Positions 52,485 through 61,369 of a stretch of DNA of 64,000 nucleotides are shown piece by piece (position 1 is the first letter of the stretch; each line of letters starts with the position of its first letter). The notes beneath the pieces were generated by a model, which did not search any database, had not been told where the DNA came from, and worked only from the letters and a program-made list of their open reading frames with translations. The position numbers and the translations under genes were made by a program. Location of the stretch: the NCBI GenBank assembly GCA_023954195.1, contig JAMLIK010000001.1, positions 930,001 to 994,000 on the forward strand. The letters are read 5' to 3'. The DNA is from Xanthobacteraceae bacterium. Lineage in GTDB: Bacteria > Pseudomonadota > Alphaproteobacteria > Rhizobiales > Xanthobacteraceae.

Positions 52485-55400
52485 TCAAGGCGTAAGAGTG
52501 AGTTCGCTCGGAAAGCCCGCGCCGACCGCGCCCGACAGTTGCGCGACGCGGACGCGAAGACTTGCTTGCGGCGCGCCGAAGTCGGAAAGCTCGTCGGCGC
52601 TGGCATAGAGCGCGGCGGGCGCGGCGCACGAAATCGTTCGCACCACGCTCGTCCCCGACAGGATCTCGACGCGATAGGCTTCGGCTTCCTCGCCGAGCGG
52701 CGGCTCGGCGGCCCAGCTATCGCCGTCGATGCGGCTGCGGCGGATCCACGCGAGATGGATGCCGTCGCCGTTGCGCACCGCTTTGACATGCGCCGGCGAC
52801 AGCGGCCGCAACACCGTCGCGCCGGGCGTGACGCGCATCGCCACCGCCGTGGCGTCGTCATGGTTGCGATGGCTTGCGACGATGCGCAGATCGAGCGGCC
52901 GTTCCAGCGCGTCGCGGCCGCGCGCGAGCGGCATGAGGTGGCGGTCGAGCACGACGAACGGCGCGCCCGGCGGCAGCACATCGACCATGGCGTGGTCGCT
53001 GCCCGCCTGCCCGCGCAACAGCCGCGACAATCGATAAGTATGGGCGTCGATCAGCTCGGCGCGGGCGAACTGCACGATCTCCCACGCGCCGGACGGATTG
53101 CGGATCGCGGCGGCGTTGGCGCCGTCGAGCACCCGCGCGTCGGTCCTCGACGTCAGCGCGCCGCCATAGAGCCGCACGCGAAAGCCGGCGTCGGCGTTCC
53201 AGCAGGCCGGCACGCCGCGCGCCAGCGCGTCGAGGGTTTCGCCGATGGTGGCGGGCGCCGCCGCCGTCAGCAGGGGCCGATAATCCGCGCCGTCGGCGGA
53301 TTGCCACACCGTGACCGAACCGGGCCACGGATTGGCGAACAGCGCCAGGTGCGTCAGCACCGCCGGTTCGGCGGCGTCGAGCACCGGCAGATCCAGCGCC
53401 AGCGCGTGAACCGGGCCGAGCGCCGGCGGCATCAGCGGCGCGACGCGGCGCGGCGGCGTCAGCGGCAGCGCGAACACCTCGGGATCGATGCCGCGCGCGG
53501 TGACGCGGCGCGACGAGGTATCGACCAGGGCGTCGATCTCGAACAGGCGGCGGCGGCCCTCCAGCGTCACCGCGACGACATCGCCCGGCGCCGGCGCCAG
53601 CCGATCCATGCCGAGGCTGAATTCGATGCTTTCGCGCCCGGCCCAGAGATCCTGCAACCAGATTTCCGCGCGCCGCGTCGCGGCGGCGTCGGTGCTGACC
53701 ACCGCCAGATCGGAGCGCACCACGCGGTTGGCGCCGCCGACCAGCCGCCGCGAGGCGACCGCGGAGCGCCGGTAGTCCATCGCGGCGTCGGTGAATCCAA
53801 GCGACACCTCGCGCGGCAGTTCGGTCTCCTGCGCCCGCGTCAGCCGCGCCGGCGCGCCGTCGTCCGGCAGCACCAGATCGTCGGCGTCGAGTTCGGCCAC
53901 CGGCGCGCCGCCGCGCTGCACGAAACGCAGCACGCCGTCCGCCGCCGTGGCGTCGAACGCATAAGCCAGCGCCAGCGGATCGATCATCGCGCGCGGCGCC
54001 ATCGGCCGGTCCACCACATAGCCCTCGCAGATTTCGCGCAACGCCGAACTGTCGGCCCCGGTGACGCCGGCATCGTCGAGGATCTTCGCCACCAGCGCGT
54101 CGAGCGGCGCGGCCCCGAGACGGCCGGTGAGCCAGTGTCCGGTCTGCCAGTTCGGCCCGTCGCTCCACACATCCTCGGCGGCGGGAAACAGCGGATAGGG
54201 CCGCGCGTCCCAGGTCCACAGATGAATCGCGGACGGCTCGATCATGCGGCCGCCATAAAGCGGCGACAGCGGATTGCGCGCATCATTCGCGCCGAACGCC
54301 GGATCGAACGCGCCGAGAACGGCTTCGAGATAACAGCGCTGCATCAGGTCGTCGCGCGCGCCGCTGGAGAAATGCGGCGCGGCGTTCTCCGAGGATTTCG
54401 GATCGGGAAACACGCTGGGCTGGTTGGCGCCCTTGTCCACCGCCGGGCAGCCGACCTCGGTGATCCAGATCGGCTTGCTTTGCGGCAGCCACGCGGTCGG
54501 CGTCGCAAGCTCATGGCCGCCGACGCGCTCGAAGTGCGGCTGGCTCCACCAGTTGCAAAAATCCTTGAGGCGAAACATCCACGGCTTGCCGAGCCCGTCG
54601 GCGATCGGCAGCCGGGCCTGCGCCGCCCGCGCGGCGGCGTCGGGATAGTACCAGTCGAACGCCTCGCCGGCATCGACACGGCCGGCGAGATAGGCGAGAT
54701 CGTAAATCGACCTGGCGAGCCCGGCATCCAGATGTCCGGCCTCCTCGCGCCAGTCGGCCAGCGGCGCGTAGTAGTCGATGCCGACCATGTCGATCGCCGG
54801 CGACGCCCACAGCGCGTCGAGCGGAAAGCGCACCTCGCCGGCATCGATCACATCGCAACCGTATTCGGTCCAGTCCGCGCCATAGGTCACTTTGGTCGCG
54901 CCGCCGACGATGGCCTTGACATCGGCCGCAAGCGTCACCAGCGCGTCCACCGCCGGGTAGACGCCGGAGCCTGAGCGCACCCGCGTCAAGGCTTTCAATT
55001 CCGAGCCGATGAGAAAGCCATCGACGCCGCCGCAATCGCGCGCGAGCCGCGCGTAGTGCAGCACCATGCGGCGATAGTTCCAGACGCCGCCGCTGAAGAA
55101 TTGCGCGACCTGCGTCGCCGCCGCCACCGTGCCGTGCGCGGAGCCCGGCCGTCCCGGCGCGGGATCGCAGGTGATGCGGCCGCGCCACGGATAGGCCGGC
55201 TGCGACGGCGCGCCGCTCCACGGATCGGGCCGCCCGTTGCCGGCGGCGATGTCCATCATCAGGAACGGATAGAGCGTCACCTTGAGGCCGCGCGCCTTCA
55301 GCTCGGCGATCAAATGGCGGACGCTGTCGTCGGACGGCGTGCCGCCGAGCGCCGGACGGCCGCCGGCCTGCGACACCACGTAGGCGGCATCGCGCGCCAG

Positions 55401-56330
55401 ACCGTCGACCGACCAGACGCCGCCGCTGGTGGTCTTGTTCGCGAGTTCGACGCCGGGCCGCACGGTGCAGTGCCCGGCGCGCAGATCGTCGCCGAACCAC
55501 GTCACCACCACCGCGACCCGTTCCAGATGAGGGCAGACGCCTTGCAGGTCGTCGAGCGCCGCTTCGACATCGGAAGCCGCGTGCGCGACATGACGGTTCT
55601 CGTAGGCGGATTGCCCCGGCCCCAGCAGCGCCGTCACCTCCGACGGCTCGTAGCCGAACTCGGTGGTGCCGGGAATCAGAGTCACCGCCCGCGCCATCGT
55701 CTCCAGCCGTCCCACCGGCCGCACGATCTCGAACGACAGTTGCGGAATGCGGTTGCCGAAATTCGCGAGCGGCAGCCGCTCGAATACGACATAGGCGGTG
55801 CCGCGATAGGCCGGCGCGCCGGCCGCGCCCTCGCGCGCGACGATGAGATCGTCGGCGGGCTGATCGGCGGAGCCGCGATGCACGCGGATCGCGAGCCCGG
55901 TGGTGTCGAGCAATTTGCCGTCGGCCCAGATGCGGCCGACGCGGGCGATCTCGCCGTCGCACAGGCCGACGGCGAAGTTGGCGAAGTAACTGTAGGTCGT
56001 GGTCGTGGTGGTCGGCCCGCCGAACAGGCCGCCCTTGCCGCCCGACGAGGCGGTGTCGGTCGAGACCGCCTCCTCCAGCGGCGTCGCCCAGATCACCTGA
56101 CCGGACAGCCGGGCGCGGCCGTAGACGCGCGGGATCGGCGCGCCCTCGGTCGAGGCCATCACGTCGAGATCGGCGAGGCGCGGCCCGGTGACGGTGCGGT
56201 CGGTGCCGAACACGGTGCGATCGACCGCGTTGCCGATCAGCGCGCCGGCGATGCGGCCGGCGATGGCGCCGACCGGGCCGAACGCCGCGCCGAGCGCGCC
56301 GCCGGCGATGGACAGAACCAGCGCGGCCAT
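52485..56330 (-). CDS. GTA gp15-like host-specificity (megatron) protein with TIM-barrel-like domain
   Basis: 1281 residues from MAALVLSIAGGALGAAFGPV, a glycine-rich hydrophobic start typical of gp15. Order: N-terminal hydrophobic/hub segment; iron-independent barrel hub region (VMASTEGAPIPRVYGRARLS); a GTA TIM-barrel-like domain (about 240-600; GCDVIDAGEVRFPLDALWAS; WITEVGCPAVDKG); a phage-tail domain (about 600-760); and C-terminal fibronectin-like parts. In RcGTA this protein forms the tail tip that contacts the host envelope. The start overlaps the NlpC/P60 stop by one base (TGATG type). Confidence 0.93.
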   Translation of the reverse strand: MAALVLSIAGGALGAAFGPVGAIAGRIAGALIGNAVDRTVFGTDRTVTGPRLADLDVMASTEGAPIPRVYGRARLSGQVIWATPLEEAVSTDTASSGGKGGLFGGPTTTTTTYSYFANFAVGLCDGEIARVGRIWADGKLLDTTGLAIRVHRGSADQPADDLIVAREGAAGAPAYRGTAYVVFERLPLANFGNRIPQLSFEIVRPVGRLETMARAVTLIPGTTEFGYEPSEVTALLGPGQSAYENRHVAHAASDVEAALDDLQGVCPHLERVAVVVTWFGDDLRAGHCTVRPGVELANKTTSGGVWSVDGLARDAAYVVSQAGGRPALGGTPSDDSVRHLIAELKARGLKVTLYPFLMMDIAAGNGRPDPWSGAPSQPAYPWRGRITCDPAPGRPGSAHGTVAAATQVAQFFSGGVWNYRRMVLHYARLARDCGGVDGFLIGSELKALTRVRSGSGVYPAVDALVTLAADVKAIVGGATKVTYGADWTEYGCDVIDAGEVRFPLDALWASPAIDMVGIDYYAPLADWREEAGHLDAGLARSIYDLAYLAGRVDAGEAFDWYYPDAAARAAQARLPIADGLGKPWMFRLKDFCNWWSQPHFERVGGHELATPTAWLPQSKPIWITEVGCPAVDKGANQPSVFPDPKSSENAAPHFSSGARDDLMQRCYLEAVLGAFDPAFGANDARNPLSPLYGGRMIEPSAIHLWTWDARPYPLFPAAEDVWSDGPNWQTGHWLTGRLGAAPLDALVAKILDDAGVTGADSSALREICEGYVVDRPMAPRAMIDPLALAYAFDATAADGVLRFVQRGGAPVAELDADDLVLPDDGAPARLTRAQETELPREVSLGFTDAAMDYRRSAVASRRLVGGANRVVRSDLAVVSTDAAATRRAEIWLQDLWAGRESIEFSLGMDRLAPAPGDVVAVTLEGRRRLFEIDALVDTSSRRVTARGIDPEVFALPLTPPRRVAPLMPPALGPVHALALDLPVLDAAEPAVLTHLALFANPWPGSVTVWQSADGADYRPLLTAAAPATIGETLDALARGVPACWNADAGFRVRLYGGALTSRTDARVLDGANAAAIRNPSGAWEIVQFARAELIDAHTYRLSRLLRGQAGSDHAMVDVLPPGAPFVVLDRHLMPLARGRDALERPLDLRIVASHRNHDDATAVAMRVTPGATVLRPLSPAHVKAVRNGDGIHLAWIRRSRIDGDSWAAEPPLGEEAEAYRVEILSGTSVVRTISCAAPAALYASADELSDFGAPQASLRVRVAQLSGAVGAGFPSELTLTP

Positions 56331-56773
56331 CAGTCGATCACTCCGGGAAAGGCGAACGCATCCGCCAGACGCCGACGCCACCATGGCGTCAGCCGCACTT
56401 CGCACACCGCCGCGCCGTCATGGGCATGGATCATGGTCCCGCCGGGCGCGGCGATGGCGAGATGCTTGGCGACGCAACCGGCGCGCCAGCGAAACAGCAG
56501 CACGTCGCCGGCCGTGAAATGATCGACGCCGACCGCGATGAGGTGGCGCGCCGCCGCCTGCGCCAGCGCTTCCTCGCCGCGCGCTTCCGCCCAGTCCGGC
56601 GCGTAAGGCGGCGGCGCTTCCGGCTCGCGCCCGATCAAGCCGCGCCAGACCCCGCGCACAAGGCCGAGGCAATCGCAGCCGACGCCCTTCACCGACGCCT
56701 GGTGGCGATAGGGCGTGCCGATCCAGGCGCGCGCCTCGTTGACGAGGGCGGCGCGGGTGACGGGTGTGGGCAT
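56330..56773 (-). CDS. GTA gp14-like NlpC/P60 peptidase
   Basis: 147 residues. Catalytic Cys35 in KGVGCDCLGLVRGVW and His104 in VAKHLAIA are those of NlpC/P60 cysteine peptidases. In RcGTA the homologue is a tail-tip peptidoglycan peptidase that helps DNA entry. It is followed directly by the gp15-like gene. Between it and the upstream gp13-like gene lies a family B repeat, so the operon is interrupted there by 217 non-coding bases. Confidence 0.92.
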   Translation of the reverse strand: MPTPVTRAALVNEARAWIGTPYRHQASVKGVGCDCLGLVRGVWRGLIGREPEAPPPYAPDWAEARGEEALAQAAARHLIAVGVDHFTAGDVLLFRWRAGCVAKHLAIAAPGGTMIHAHDGAAVCEVRLTPWWRRRLADAFAFPGVID

Positions 56774-56836
56774 GGGGACATCTTTCCCGAGATCGGATGG
56801 TCATTCGTTTGGTATGCGAATCTGCAACTCGAAAAT

Positions 56837-56956
56837 CGTCGTCCCCGCGCAGGCGGGGACCCATACGCCGCAGCGGTGCGGCTCCATCATCGGGGCGAGG
56901 TTATTCATAACAATCGACGCCAGGGGTTATGGGTCCCCGCCTGCGCGGGGACGACG
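56837..56956. repeat. Palindromic repeat family B, copy 2 (between gp13- and gp14-like genes)
   Basis: CGTCGTCCCCGCGCAGGCGG then GGACCCATACGCCGCAGC ... AGGGGTTATGGGTCCCCGCC then TGCGCGGGGACGACG, in the opposite orientation to the copies at 33498 and 58580. It fills the gap between two GTA tail genes. Confidence 0.8.
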
Positions 56957-56990
56957 CCGAGGGTGTACGTCGCATCGACCAAATGATCGG

Positions 56991-57863
56991 TCAGCTTCCA
57001 CCCCCGCCCGGCGTCGGATAGCTCATGATGAAATCGTTGCCGGGAATGTGCGGGAAGCCGCGAAAATTGGCGGCGTTGGCGAAGCGGTCGCGGCAGGCCG
57101 CCAGCGTCTTGTCGCAACCGGCGGTGACCGTGAAGGCGTCGCCCGCCGCGATCGGCTCCGGCATCGCCTGCCACAGCGACAGCACCGCGTGCCCGTCCGC
57201 GACGCGATGCTGCTTCACCTCGACGGCAAGCCCGGCATTGACCCCCGAAGTCCATGTCAGCCGTCCGGCGCTGAACCACGCCGCGACAAAACCGTCCAGC
57301 CCGATCGCCGTGAATTGCGACGCGCCGGTGACCGCGCCGACCGTGCCGGCGCCGCGATAGGCCGGATTGGTCAGGTCGATTCGACAACGCGCGTCACCGA
57401 GATCGGCGCCGCATTTCGCGGTGTAATAGCGTCCGCTTTCCTGCGCCAACAGATCGGCGAGGCCGCGCAACTCGGCGGTGAAGGCCACGCCCTCGCGCCT
57501 GACCTCGCCGAGCACGCCCCGCGCGGTGAGAACGCGCAACGACGGCGCGCTCCAGTCCACCAGCCAGCTCTGCACTTGCGCGGCGTCGTAGCGCCCGGCG
57601 GCGAGATCGGCCTCGGTGAGGGCCGCATCCGCCAGCGCGCCGGAAATCTCGCTGTCGGCCACCGACAGATCGAAGCGGCTCGCGGCCTCCGACGCGGTGA
57701 AGCCGGTGCCGGCGCGGCAGATGACGCCGTCGATCGCGATGTCGGCGTCGTGCTCGGTGAAGCCCTGCACCACGCCGTCGCGGCGTGTCAGCACCCAGCA
57801 GCGCGCCAGCGTGGTGACGCCGCTATCAAGTTTCGCCTGGAGCGCGGAAGGGACTTGGCGCAT
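56991..57863 (-). CDS. GTA gp13-like tail hub protein (DUF2163)
   Basis: 290 residues from MRQVPSALQAKLDSGVTTLA. RCWVLTRRDGVVQGFTEHDA is the DUF2163 opening. The C-terminal part has GCDKTLAACRDRFANAANFR then GFPHIPGNDF, the cysteine-containing BR0599-like domain; in RcGTA the corresponding hub protein binds an iron-sulphur cluster through such cysteines (family knowledge). Cys residues also occur in AKCGADLGDARC. The start lies two bases past the stop of the gp12-like gene. Confidence 0.93.
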   Translation of the reverse strand: MRQVPSALQAKLDSGVTTLARCWVLTRRDGVVQGFTEHDADIAIDGVICRAGTGFTASEAASRFDLSVADSEISGALADAALTEADLAAGRYDAAQVQSWLVDWSAPSLRVLTARGVLGEVRREGVAFTAELRGLADLLAQESGRYYTAKCGADLGDARCRIDLTNPAYRGAGTVGAVTGASQFTAIGLDGFVAAWFSAGRLTWTSGVNAGLAVEVKQHRVADGHAVLSLWQAMPEPIAAGDAFTVTAGCDKTLAACRDRFANAANFRGFPHIPGNDFIMSYPTPGGGGS

Positions 57864-57865
57864 GG

Positions 57866-58504
57866 CTACACCTTGATTTCCACCAGCGGAATTTTCGGGA
57901 TCGCGCCGGCGGCGAAGGCCGACAGGTCGACTTCGAGATAGTCGGTGTCGAAACGCACCGGCACGTCGAACAGAAAGCCGGCGGTGATCGCCTTGTCCGC
58001 GGCCGGGACGTGTCCGGGCAGGAAGGTGACGACGCCGGTGGTGACATCGCAGGCGAACGCCGCCCCGCTCACCTCGACATGATCGACGGCGACGCGGACG
58101 CTGCCGGCGACCGGCTTGACGATCGGCCGCGCATACGGGGCGAAGCTCGCGCCATATGTCTTGACGAGTTGGAACGACGCCGTCGCGCCGTCGCCGCTGC
58201 CGATGCCCTGGTCGAGCGGCGAGGCCGCCGCCCCGCCCACGGCCGAGCTGCAATCGAGCCGGTCGCGCCAGCGAAAGCCGTGAAGCTGGCCGCGCCGCTC
58301 CTCGAAGAACGCCACCACGGCGCGCAGCGCATCGAGCGTCTTGACGCCGTAGCCGGCGTCATAGCGCCGCCGCGAATGCGCCCAGCGCGCGTTGCGCTGC
58401 TCGCGCCCGGAGCCGAACGAAACGATCTCGGTGCGCCGCTCCGGCCCGCCGGCGCTTTTCAGCGCGATGTCGAGCGGAAACAGCACTTCGTGAAAGGCGG
58501 TCAT
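57866..58504 (-). CDS. GTA gp12-like distal tail protein (DUF2460)
   Basis: 212 residues from MTAFHEVLFPLDIALKSAGG. GPERRTEIVSFGSGREQRNA followed by RWAHSRRRYDAGYG is the DUF2460 signature; FRWRDRLDCSSA follows. In siphophage-like tails this ring protein joins the tube to the hub. The ATG at 58504 gives the family start; an earlier ATG at 58573 would add 23 atypical residues. Upstream is a family B repeat separating it from the tape-measure gene. Confidence 0.92.
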   Translation of the reverse strand: MTAFHEVLFPLDIALKSAGGPERRTEIVSFGSGREQRNARWAHSRRRYDAGYGVKTLDALRAVVAFFEERRGQLHGFRWRDRLDCSSAVGGAAASPLDQGIGSGDGATASFQLVKTYGASFAPYARPIVKPVAGSVRVAVDHVEVSGAAFACDVTTGVVTFLPGHVPAADKAITAGFLFDVPVRFDTDYLEVDLSAFAAGAIPKIPLVEIKV

Positions 58505-58579
58505 GGCGATGTCCAACAATTTCGGTGTCGTCGCGAGATTCTGACTCGAATGGTTGCACGCGGGATCAAACAACCCCGG

Positions 58580-58699
58580 CGTCGACCTCGCGAAGGCGAG
58601 GACCCATAACCCCTGGCGTCGATTGTGACGAACAACCTCGCCTCAAGTGATTGAGCCGAACTGCTGCGGCGTATGGGTCCCGCCTGCGCGGGGACGACG
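58580..58699. repeat. Palindromic repeat family B, copy 3 (between gp11- and gp12-like genes)
   Basis: CGTCGACCTCGCGAAGGCGA then GGACCCATAACCCCTGG ... GCTGCGGCGTATGGGTCCCG then CCTGCGCGGGGACGACG. Same orientation as the copy at 33498 with a diverged left arm. Confidence 0.75.
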
Positions 58700-58726
58700 C
58701 TGATCGAGTTGCAGCTCGGACTACGC

Positions 58727-59314
58727 TCACAAACCCCGCTGCCCGCGCGCCACGGCGCGGGCGATCTGGCCGGTGACGTAGCTTTCCGAGCGACGGAAAC
58801 TTTCGACGTCGGGAGTGGCGATCTGCACGGTGATGGTGTTGCCGCCGCTGCCGCCGCCGACGCCGAGGCGGCCGTCGGGGCCGCGCCGCAGCGGCATGAT
58901 GGCTTCCGGCCCGGCCTCGCCGGCGAGGCCGACGCCGCCGTCCATCATCGGAAAATAAGTCGGGGTCCCGATCACGCCGCCGCTGGCGAACGGCTTGATC
59001 GCGCCCGCCGCCGCCGCCAGCGAAGCGCTCGCCGCGCCGCCGCCGATTCCGGCAAGCCCCGACAGCAGGCTCTCGATGCCGCTGCCGAGCGCGCTGGTCA
59101 AAGGCTTGAAGGCGAGGCTCACGGCCAGATTGGACAATCGCAACGCCAGCGACTTCAGCACGTCGTCGAACTGCTTGCCGCCGCTCACCGAGCTGGCGAA
59201 GGCCGAGGTCATGGCGCGGGCGAAACTGTGAGCGCCGGATGACAGGTCGCGCGTCTTCAGCGCGAGGCTGTCCAGCGTGGCTTCGGTGTCGAGCAGGTCG
59301 GTGTCATCGGCCAT
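58727..59314 (-). CDS. GTA gp11-like short tail tape-measure protein
   Basis: 195 residues. DDTDLLDTEATLDSLALKTR is a helical start; ASSVSGGKQFDDVLKSLALR leads into hydrophobic, glycine-rich segments; and FASGGVIGTPTYFPMMDGGV then GLAGEAGPEAIMPL is the hallmark C-terminal motif of phage and GTA tape-measure proteins. Tape-measure length sets tail length, so a short tail like that of RcGTA is expected. It overlaps the chaperone gene upstream by 11 bases. Confidence 0.9.
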   Translation of the reverse strand: MADDTDLLDTEATLDSLALKTRDLSSGAHSFARAMTSAFASSVSGGKQFDDVLKSLALRLSNLAVSLAFKPLTSALGSGIESLLSGLAGIGGGAASASLAAAAGAIKPFASGGVIGTPTYFPMMDGGVGLAGEAGPEAIMPLRRGPDGRLGVGGGSGGNTITVQIATPDVESFRRSESYVTGQIARAVARGQRGL

Positions 59315-59531
59315 GAACGGTCTCCGTGGCGTGGTCGGGGAACGAGCGCATCAAGCGGTCGAGATCGCCGCGCGCGAGCGGGGCGGCGCGCGGGCCGCGC
59401 ACGGCGGCGACGGCGGCGGCCAGTTCACGCGGCGTCATGCGCCAGAAATCGTCCGGCGAAAGCCGCAGCACGCCGAGGCCGAAGCCCATCGCCGCGCGCC
59501 AGGGAAAGGGCGGAGGAAACGGCTTCGTCAT
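59304..59531 (-). CDS. GTA gp10.1-like tail assembly chaperone (rcc01693 family)
   Basis: 75 residues, FPWRAAMGFGLGVLRLSPDD then FWRMTPREL, the compact helical motif of this family (phage tail assembly chaperone). It overlaps both neighbours by a few bases. With the gp10-like protein it would coat the tape measure during tail assembly. Confidence 0.9.
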   Translation of the reverse strand: MTKPFPPPFPWRAAMGFGLGVLRLSPDDFWRMTPRELAAAVAAVRGPRAAPLARGDLDRLMRSFPDHATETVHGR

Positions 59532-59854
59532 GCCGCCCCCTCGTCCGCCTCGCCGAACGCCGCCGCGATCAGATCGGCGGCGATGCGGACATAGGCGGCG
59601 ACGCCGCCCGCCGCGGTCATCGCCGCCACCTCGTCGTCGCTCACCGTCTCGCCGGCGCCGCGCAACCCGGCGCCGATGATGCGCACCAGGTCGCGCGCCG
59701 TCATGCGGCCGGTGCCGAACCGTTGCGCCAGCGCGGCGAGGTCGCCGGCGCCGAACGCGGCTTCGAGTTCGGCGAGCGCGCCCAGCGTCAGCACCAGCAC
59801 GCGCCGGCGGCCGCCAAGCTCGGCCTCGATCTCGCCGCGATATCGATTGGGCAT
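59528..59854 (-). CDS. GTA gp10-like tail assembly chaperone
   Basis: 108 residues from MPNRYRGEIEAELGGRRRVL. The small beta start (VLTLGALAELEAAFGAGDLA) and the helix TGRMTARDLVRIIGAGLRGA are those of the gene-transfer-agent family protein that precedes gp10.1. ATG 59854 was chosen over an upstream ATG that would extend into repeat DNA. The stop overlaps the gp10.1-like start. Confidence 0.9.
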   Translation of the reverse strand: MPNRYRGEIEAELGGRRRVLVLTLGALAELEAAFGAGDLAALAQRFGTGRMTARDLVRIIGAGLRGAGETVSDDEVAAMTAAGGVAAYVRIAADLIAAAFGEADEGAA

Positions 59855-59886
59855 GTGTCGGTCTCCTGCGTGGTCAGCACCGTCAA

Positions 59887-60020
59887 TGATCGTGTCCCGG
59901 ACGCGATGCGGCATTCTTCATGCCGCTTCGCAGAACCGGGATCGCCGCAACGGCGACGTGTCGTGACGGTCCCGGCTCAGCGGCGCAACGTGACGAACGT
60001 TGCACCGCGTCCGGGACACG
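59887..60020. repeat. Dispersed repeat family A, copy 4 (between gp9- and gp10-like genes)
   Basis: TGATCGTGTCCCGGACGCGA ... CACCGCGTCCGGGACACG forms a long inverted repeat related to 28893-29027, more diverged in the centre. It fills almost the whole gap between the two GTA genes and almost abuts the gp9-like stop at 60023. Confidence 0.75.
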
Positions 60021-60022
60021 TT

Positions 60023-60430
60023 TCACAGCGCCGTAAACGTCAGCGCGCCGGCGGACTCCAGCGAGATGTCGAACGTCACCTCGCCGTTGTGCTCGCCGGA
60101 CAATTCCAGCGCGGAGATCTGGAACGCGCCCTGAACTATGCCGAAGTCCGGCACGATCACCTGACAGTCGCTGATGGCGCCGTCGAAGAACGCCCGCCGC
60201 GCCAGCGCGTCGGAGGCGGCGTCCTTGAACAGCCCGCGCCCGGAGATCGACGCGCGCCGCACGCCCGCGCCGGCCAGCAGCTCGCGCCAGCGATCGACCG
60301 ACTCGGCGTGAGTGATATCGACCAGTTCGGCGTTGAACGCGATCCTGCGGCTGCGCAGGCCGGCGACGGCGACGTAGCCTGTGCCGTCGTGCATCTTCAC
60401 CAGCAGGTCCTTGCCTTTTTGCGCGCCCAT
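60023..60430 (-). CDS. GTA gp9-like major tail tube protein (TP901-1 family)
   Basis: 135 residues from MGAQKGKDLLVKMHDGTGYV; an ATG six codons earlier (60448) overlaps the upstream stop and is also possible. AGLRSRRIAFNAELVDITHA then ESVDRWRELLAGAGVRRASI is the tail-tube signature. Polymerises to form the hollow tail tube through which DNA passes. Confidence 0.92.
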   Translation of the reverse strand: MGAQKGKDLLVKMHDGTGYVAVAGLRSRRIAFNAELVDITHAESVDRWRELLAGAGVRRASISGRGLFKDAASDALARRAFFDGAISDCQVIVPDFGIVQGAFQISALELSGEHNGEVTFDISLESAGALTFTAL

Positions 60431-60444
60431 AAATCGGCTCTCCT

Positions 60445-60855
60445 TCAAACAGCGGGTTCGGTGACGGCGCGAAAGCGCACGATGGCGTGATAGGTGCGAC
60501 CGTCGCCTTCGCGGCGAATGTCGGCGACGGTGAAACGCAGGTTGACGAGGCGATGGCCGTCCGGCGCCAGCGGCGCGTCGTCGAGCGCCTGCAACAGCGC
60601 GCCGGCGATGACATGCGCCTCCTTGTGGCCGCCCTGGCGCGACCAGGCGTGCAGCGTCACCAGATGCTCCTGGATCGCCCCGCCGTCGACAGCGGCATCG
60701 GTGACGCGCGCCTCGCCGAGCGTGACATAGGGAAACGCCGCGCCGCGCGGCACGGCGTCATAAACGCGGGCGCCGCCGAGCGCGGCGCCAAGGCCGCCAT
60801 CGGCGACCAGCGCCCGATGGATCGCGGCGCGCAGCGCCAGACTGGATGCGGGCAT
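60445..60855 (-). CDS. GTA gp8-like tail terminator (DUF3168)
   Basis: 136 residues. LRAAIHRALVADGGLGAALG then GARVYDAVPRGAAFPYVTLG is the DUF3168 start; HLVTLHAWSRQGGHKEAHVI is the central strand-helix motif. It caps the tail end for joining to the head. A family C repeat separates it from the gp7-like gene. Confidence 0.92.
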   Translation of the reverse strand: MPASSLALRAAIHRALVADGGLGAALGGARVYDAVPRGAAFPYVTLGEARVTDAAVDGGAIQEHLVTLHAWSRQGGHKEAHVIAGALLQALDDAPLAPDGHRLVNLRFTVADIRREGDGRTYHAIVRFRAVTEPAV

Positions 60856-60925
60856 GGTGATGGTCCCTGAACGATGGAAAGCGTCATCCCGGAGGGCGCG
60901 CCCCGGAGCCTGATCGAAAACGAGG

Positions 60926-61026
60926 CGTCATCGTCCGCGAAGGCGGACGATCCAGTACTCTTGGGATGTGCGATGAAAGTCTGATTCCAAAAGGAATACC
61001 GGATGCCCGCCTGCGCGGGCATGACG
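60926..61026. repeat. Palindromic repeat family C, copy 3 (between gp7- and gp8-like genes)
   Basis: CGTCATCGTCCGCGAAGGCG then GACGATCCAGTACTC ... GGAATACCGGATGCCCGCCT then GCGCGGGCATGACG. A further fragment of a similar hairpin (CGTCATCCCGGAGGGCGCGC) lies just before it at 60882-60915. Confidence 0.75.
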
Positions 61027-61048
61027 GCCATCGGATCGCCGCGCGGCC

Positions 61049-61369
61049 TCACTCCACCCGCAATTCCGCGTCGATCTCGATGAAGCGGCCGTTATCGCGC
61101 TCGCGCAGCGACAGGATGCGGTAGAGGCGCGCGCCCTCGCGCAGGCGATGCTGCAAGGTCAGCACGTGGCCGCAGCGCATCACGATGCGATGGCGCACCG
61201 ACGCGCCAACGGCGTCGGCGGCGATATCGTGACGCGCGGCGAGCGGGGTGACCCGCGCCCACGCCGTGGCGAAGTCGGCATAGGTGCGCGCAAAACCGCC
61301 CTGCCCATCGTCACTCTCCACCGGCGCCTCGATGGTGAGCCGGCGGTTCAACTGGCCCGGATCGATCAT
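61049..61369 (-). CDS. GTA gp7-like head-tail stopper
   Basis: 106 residues. MIDPGQLNRRLTIEAPVESD followed by DGQGGFARTYADFATAWARV is the head-closure/stopper family motif (phage head-tail joining protein). The remainder is beta-rich (YRILSLRERDNGRFIEIDAE). It closes the head portal after packaging. The start overlaps the gp6-like stop by four bases. Confidence 0.92.
   Translation of the reverse strand: MIDPGQLNRRLTIEAPVESDDGQGGFARTYADFATAWARVTPLAARHDIAADAVGASVRHRIVMRCGHVLTLQHRLREGARLYRILSLRERDNGRFIEIDAELRVE

Noticed and set aside
51045-54974. About 1300-codon plus-strand open frame opposite the GTA megatron and DUF2793 genes
   Set aside because: Same GC-skew artefact; it spans several minus-strand genes and shows no family motif.
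30626-61026. Possible CRISPR array suggested by recurring hairpin sequences
   Set aside because: Copies are single, kilobases apart, in both orientations and at unrelated gene junctions; no regular spacers and no cas genes.
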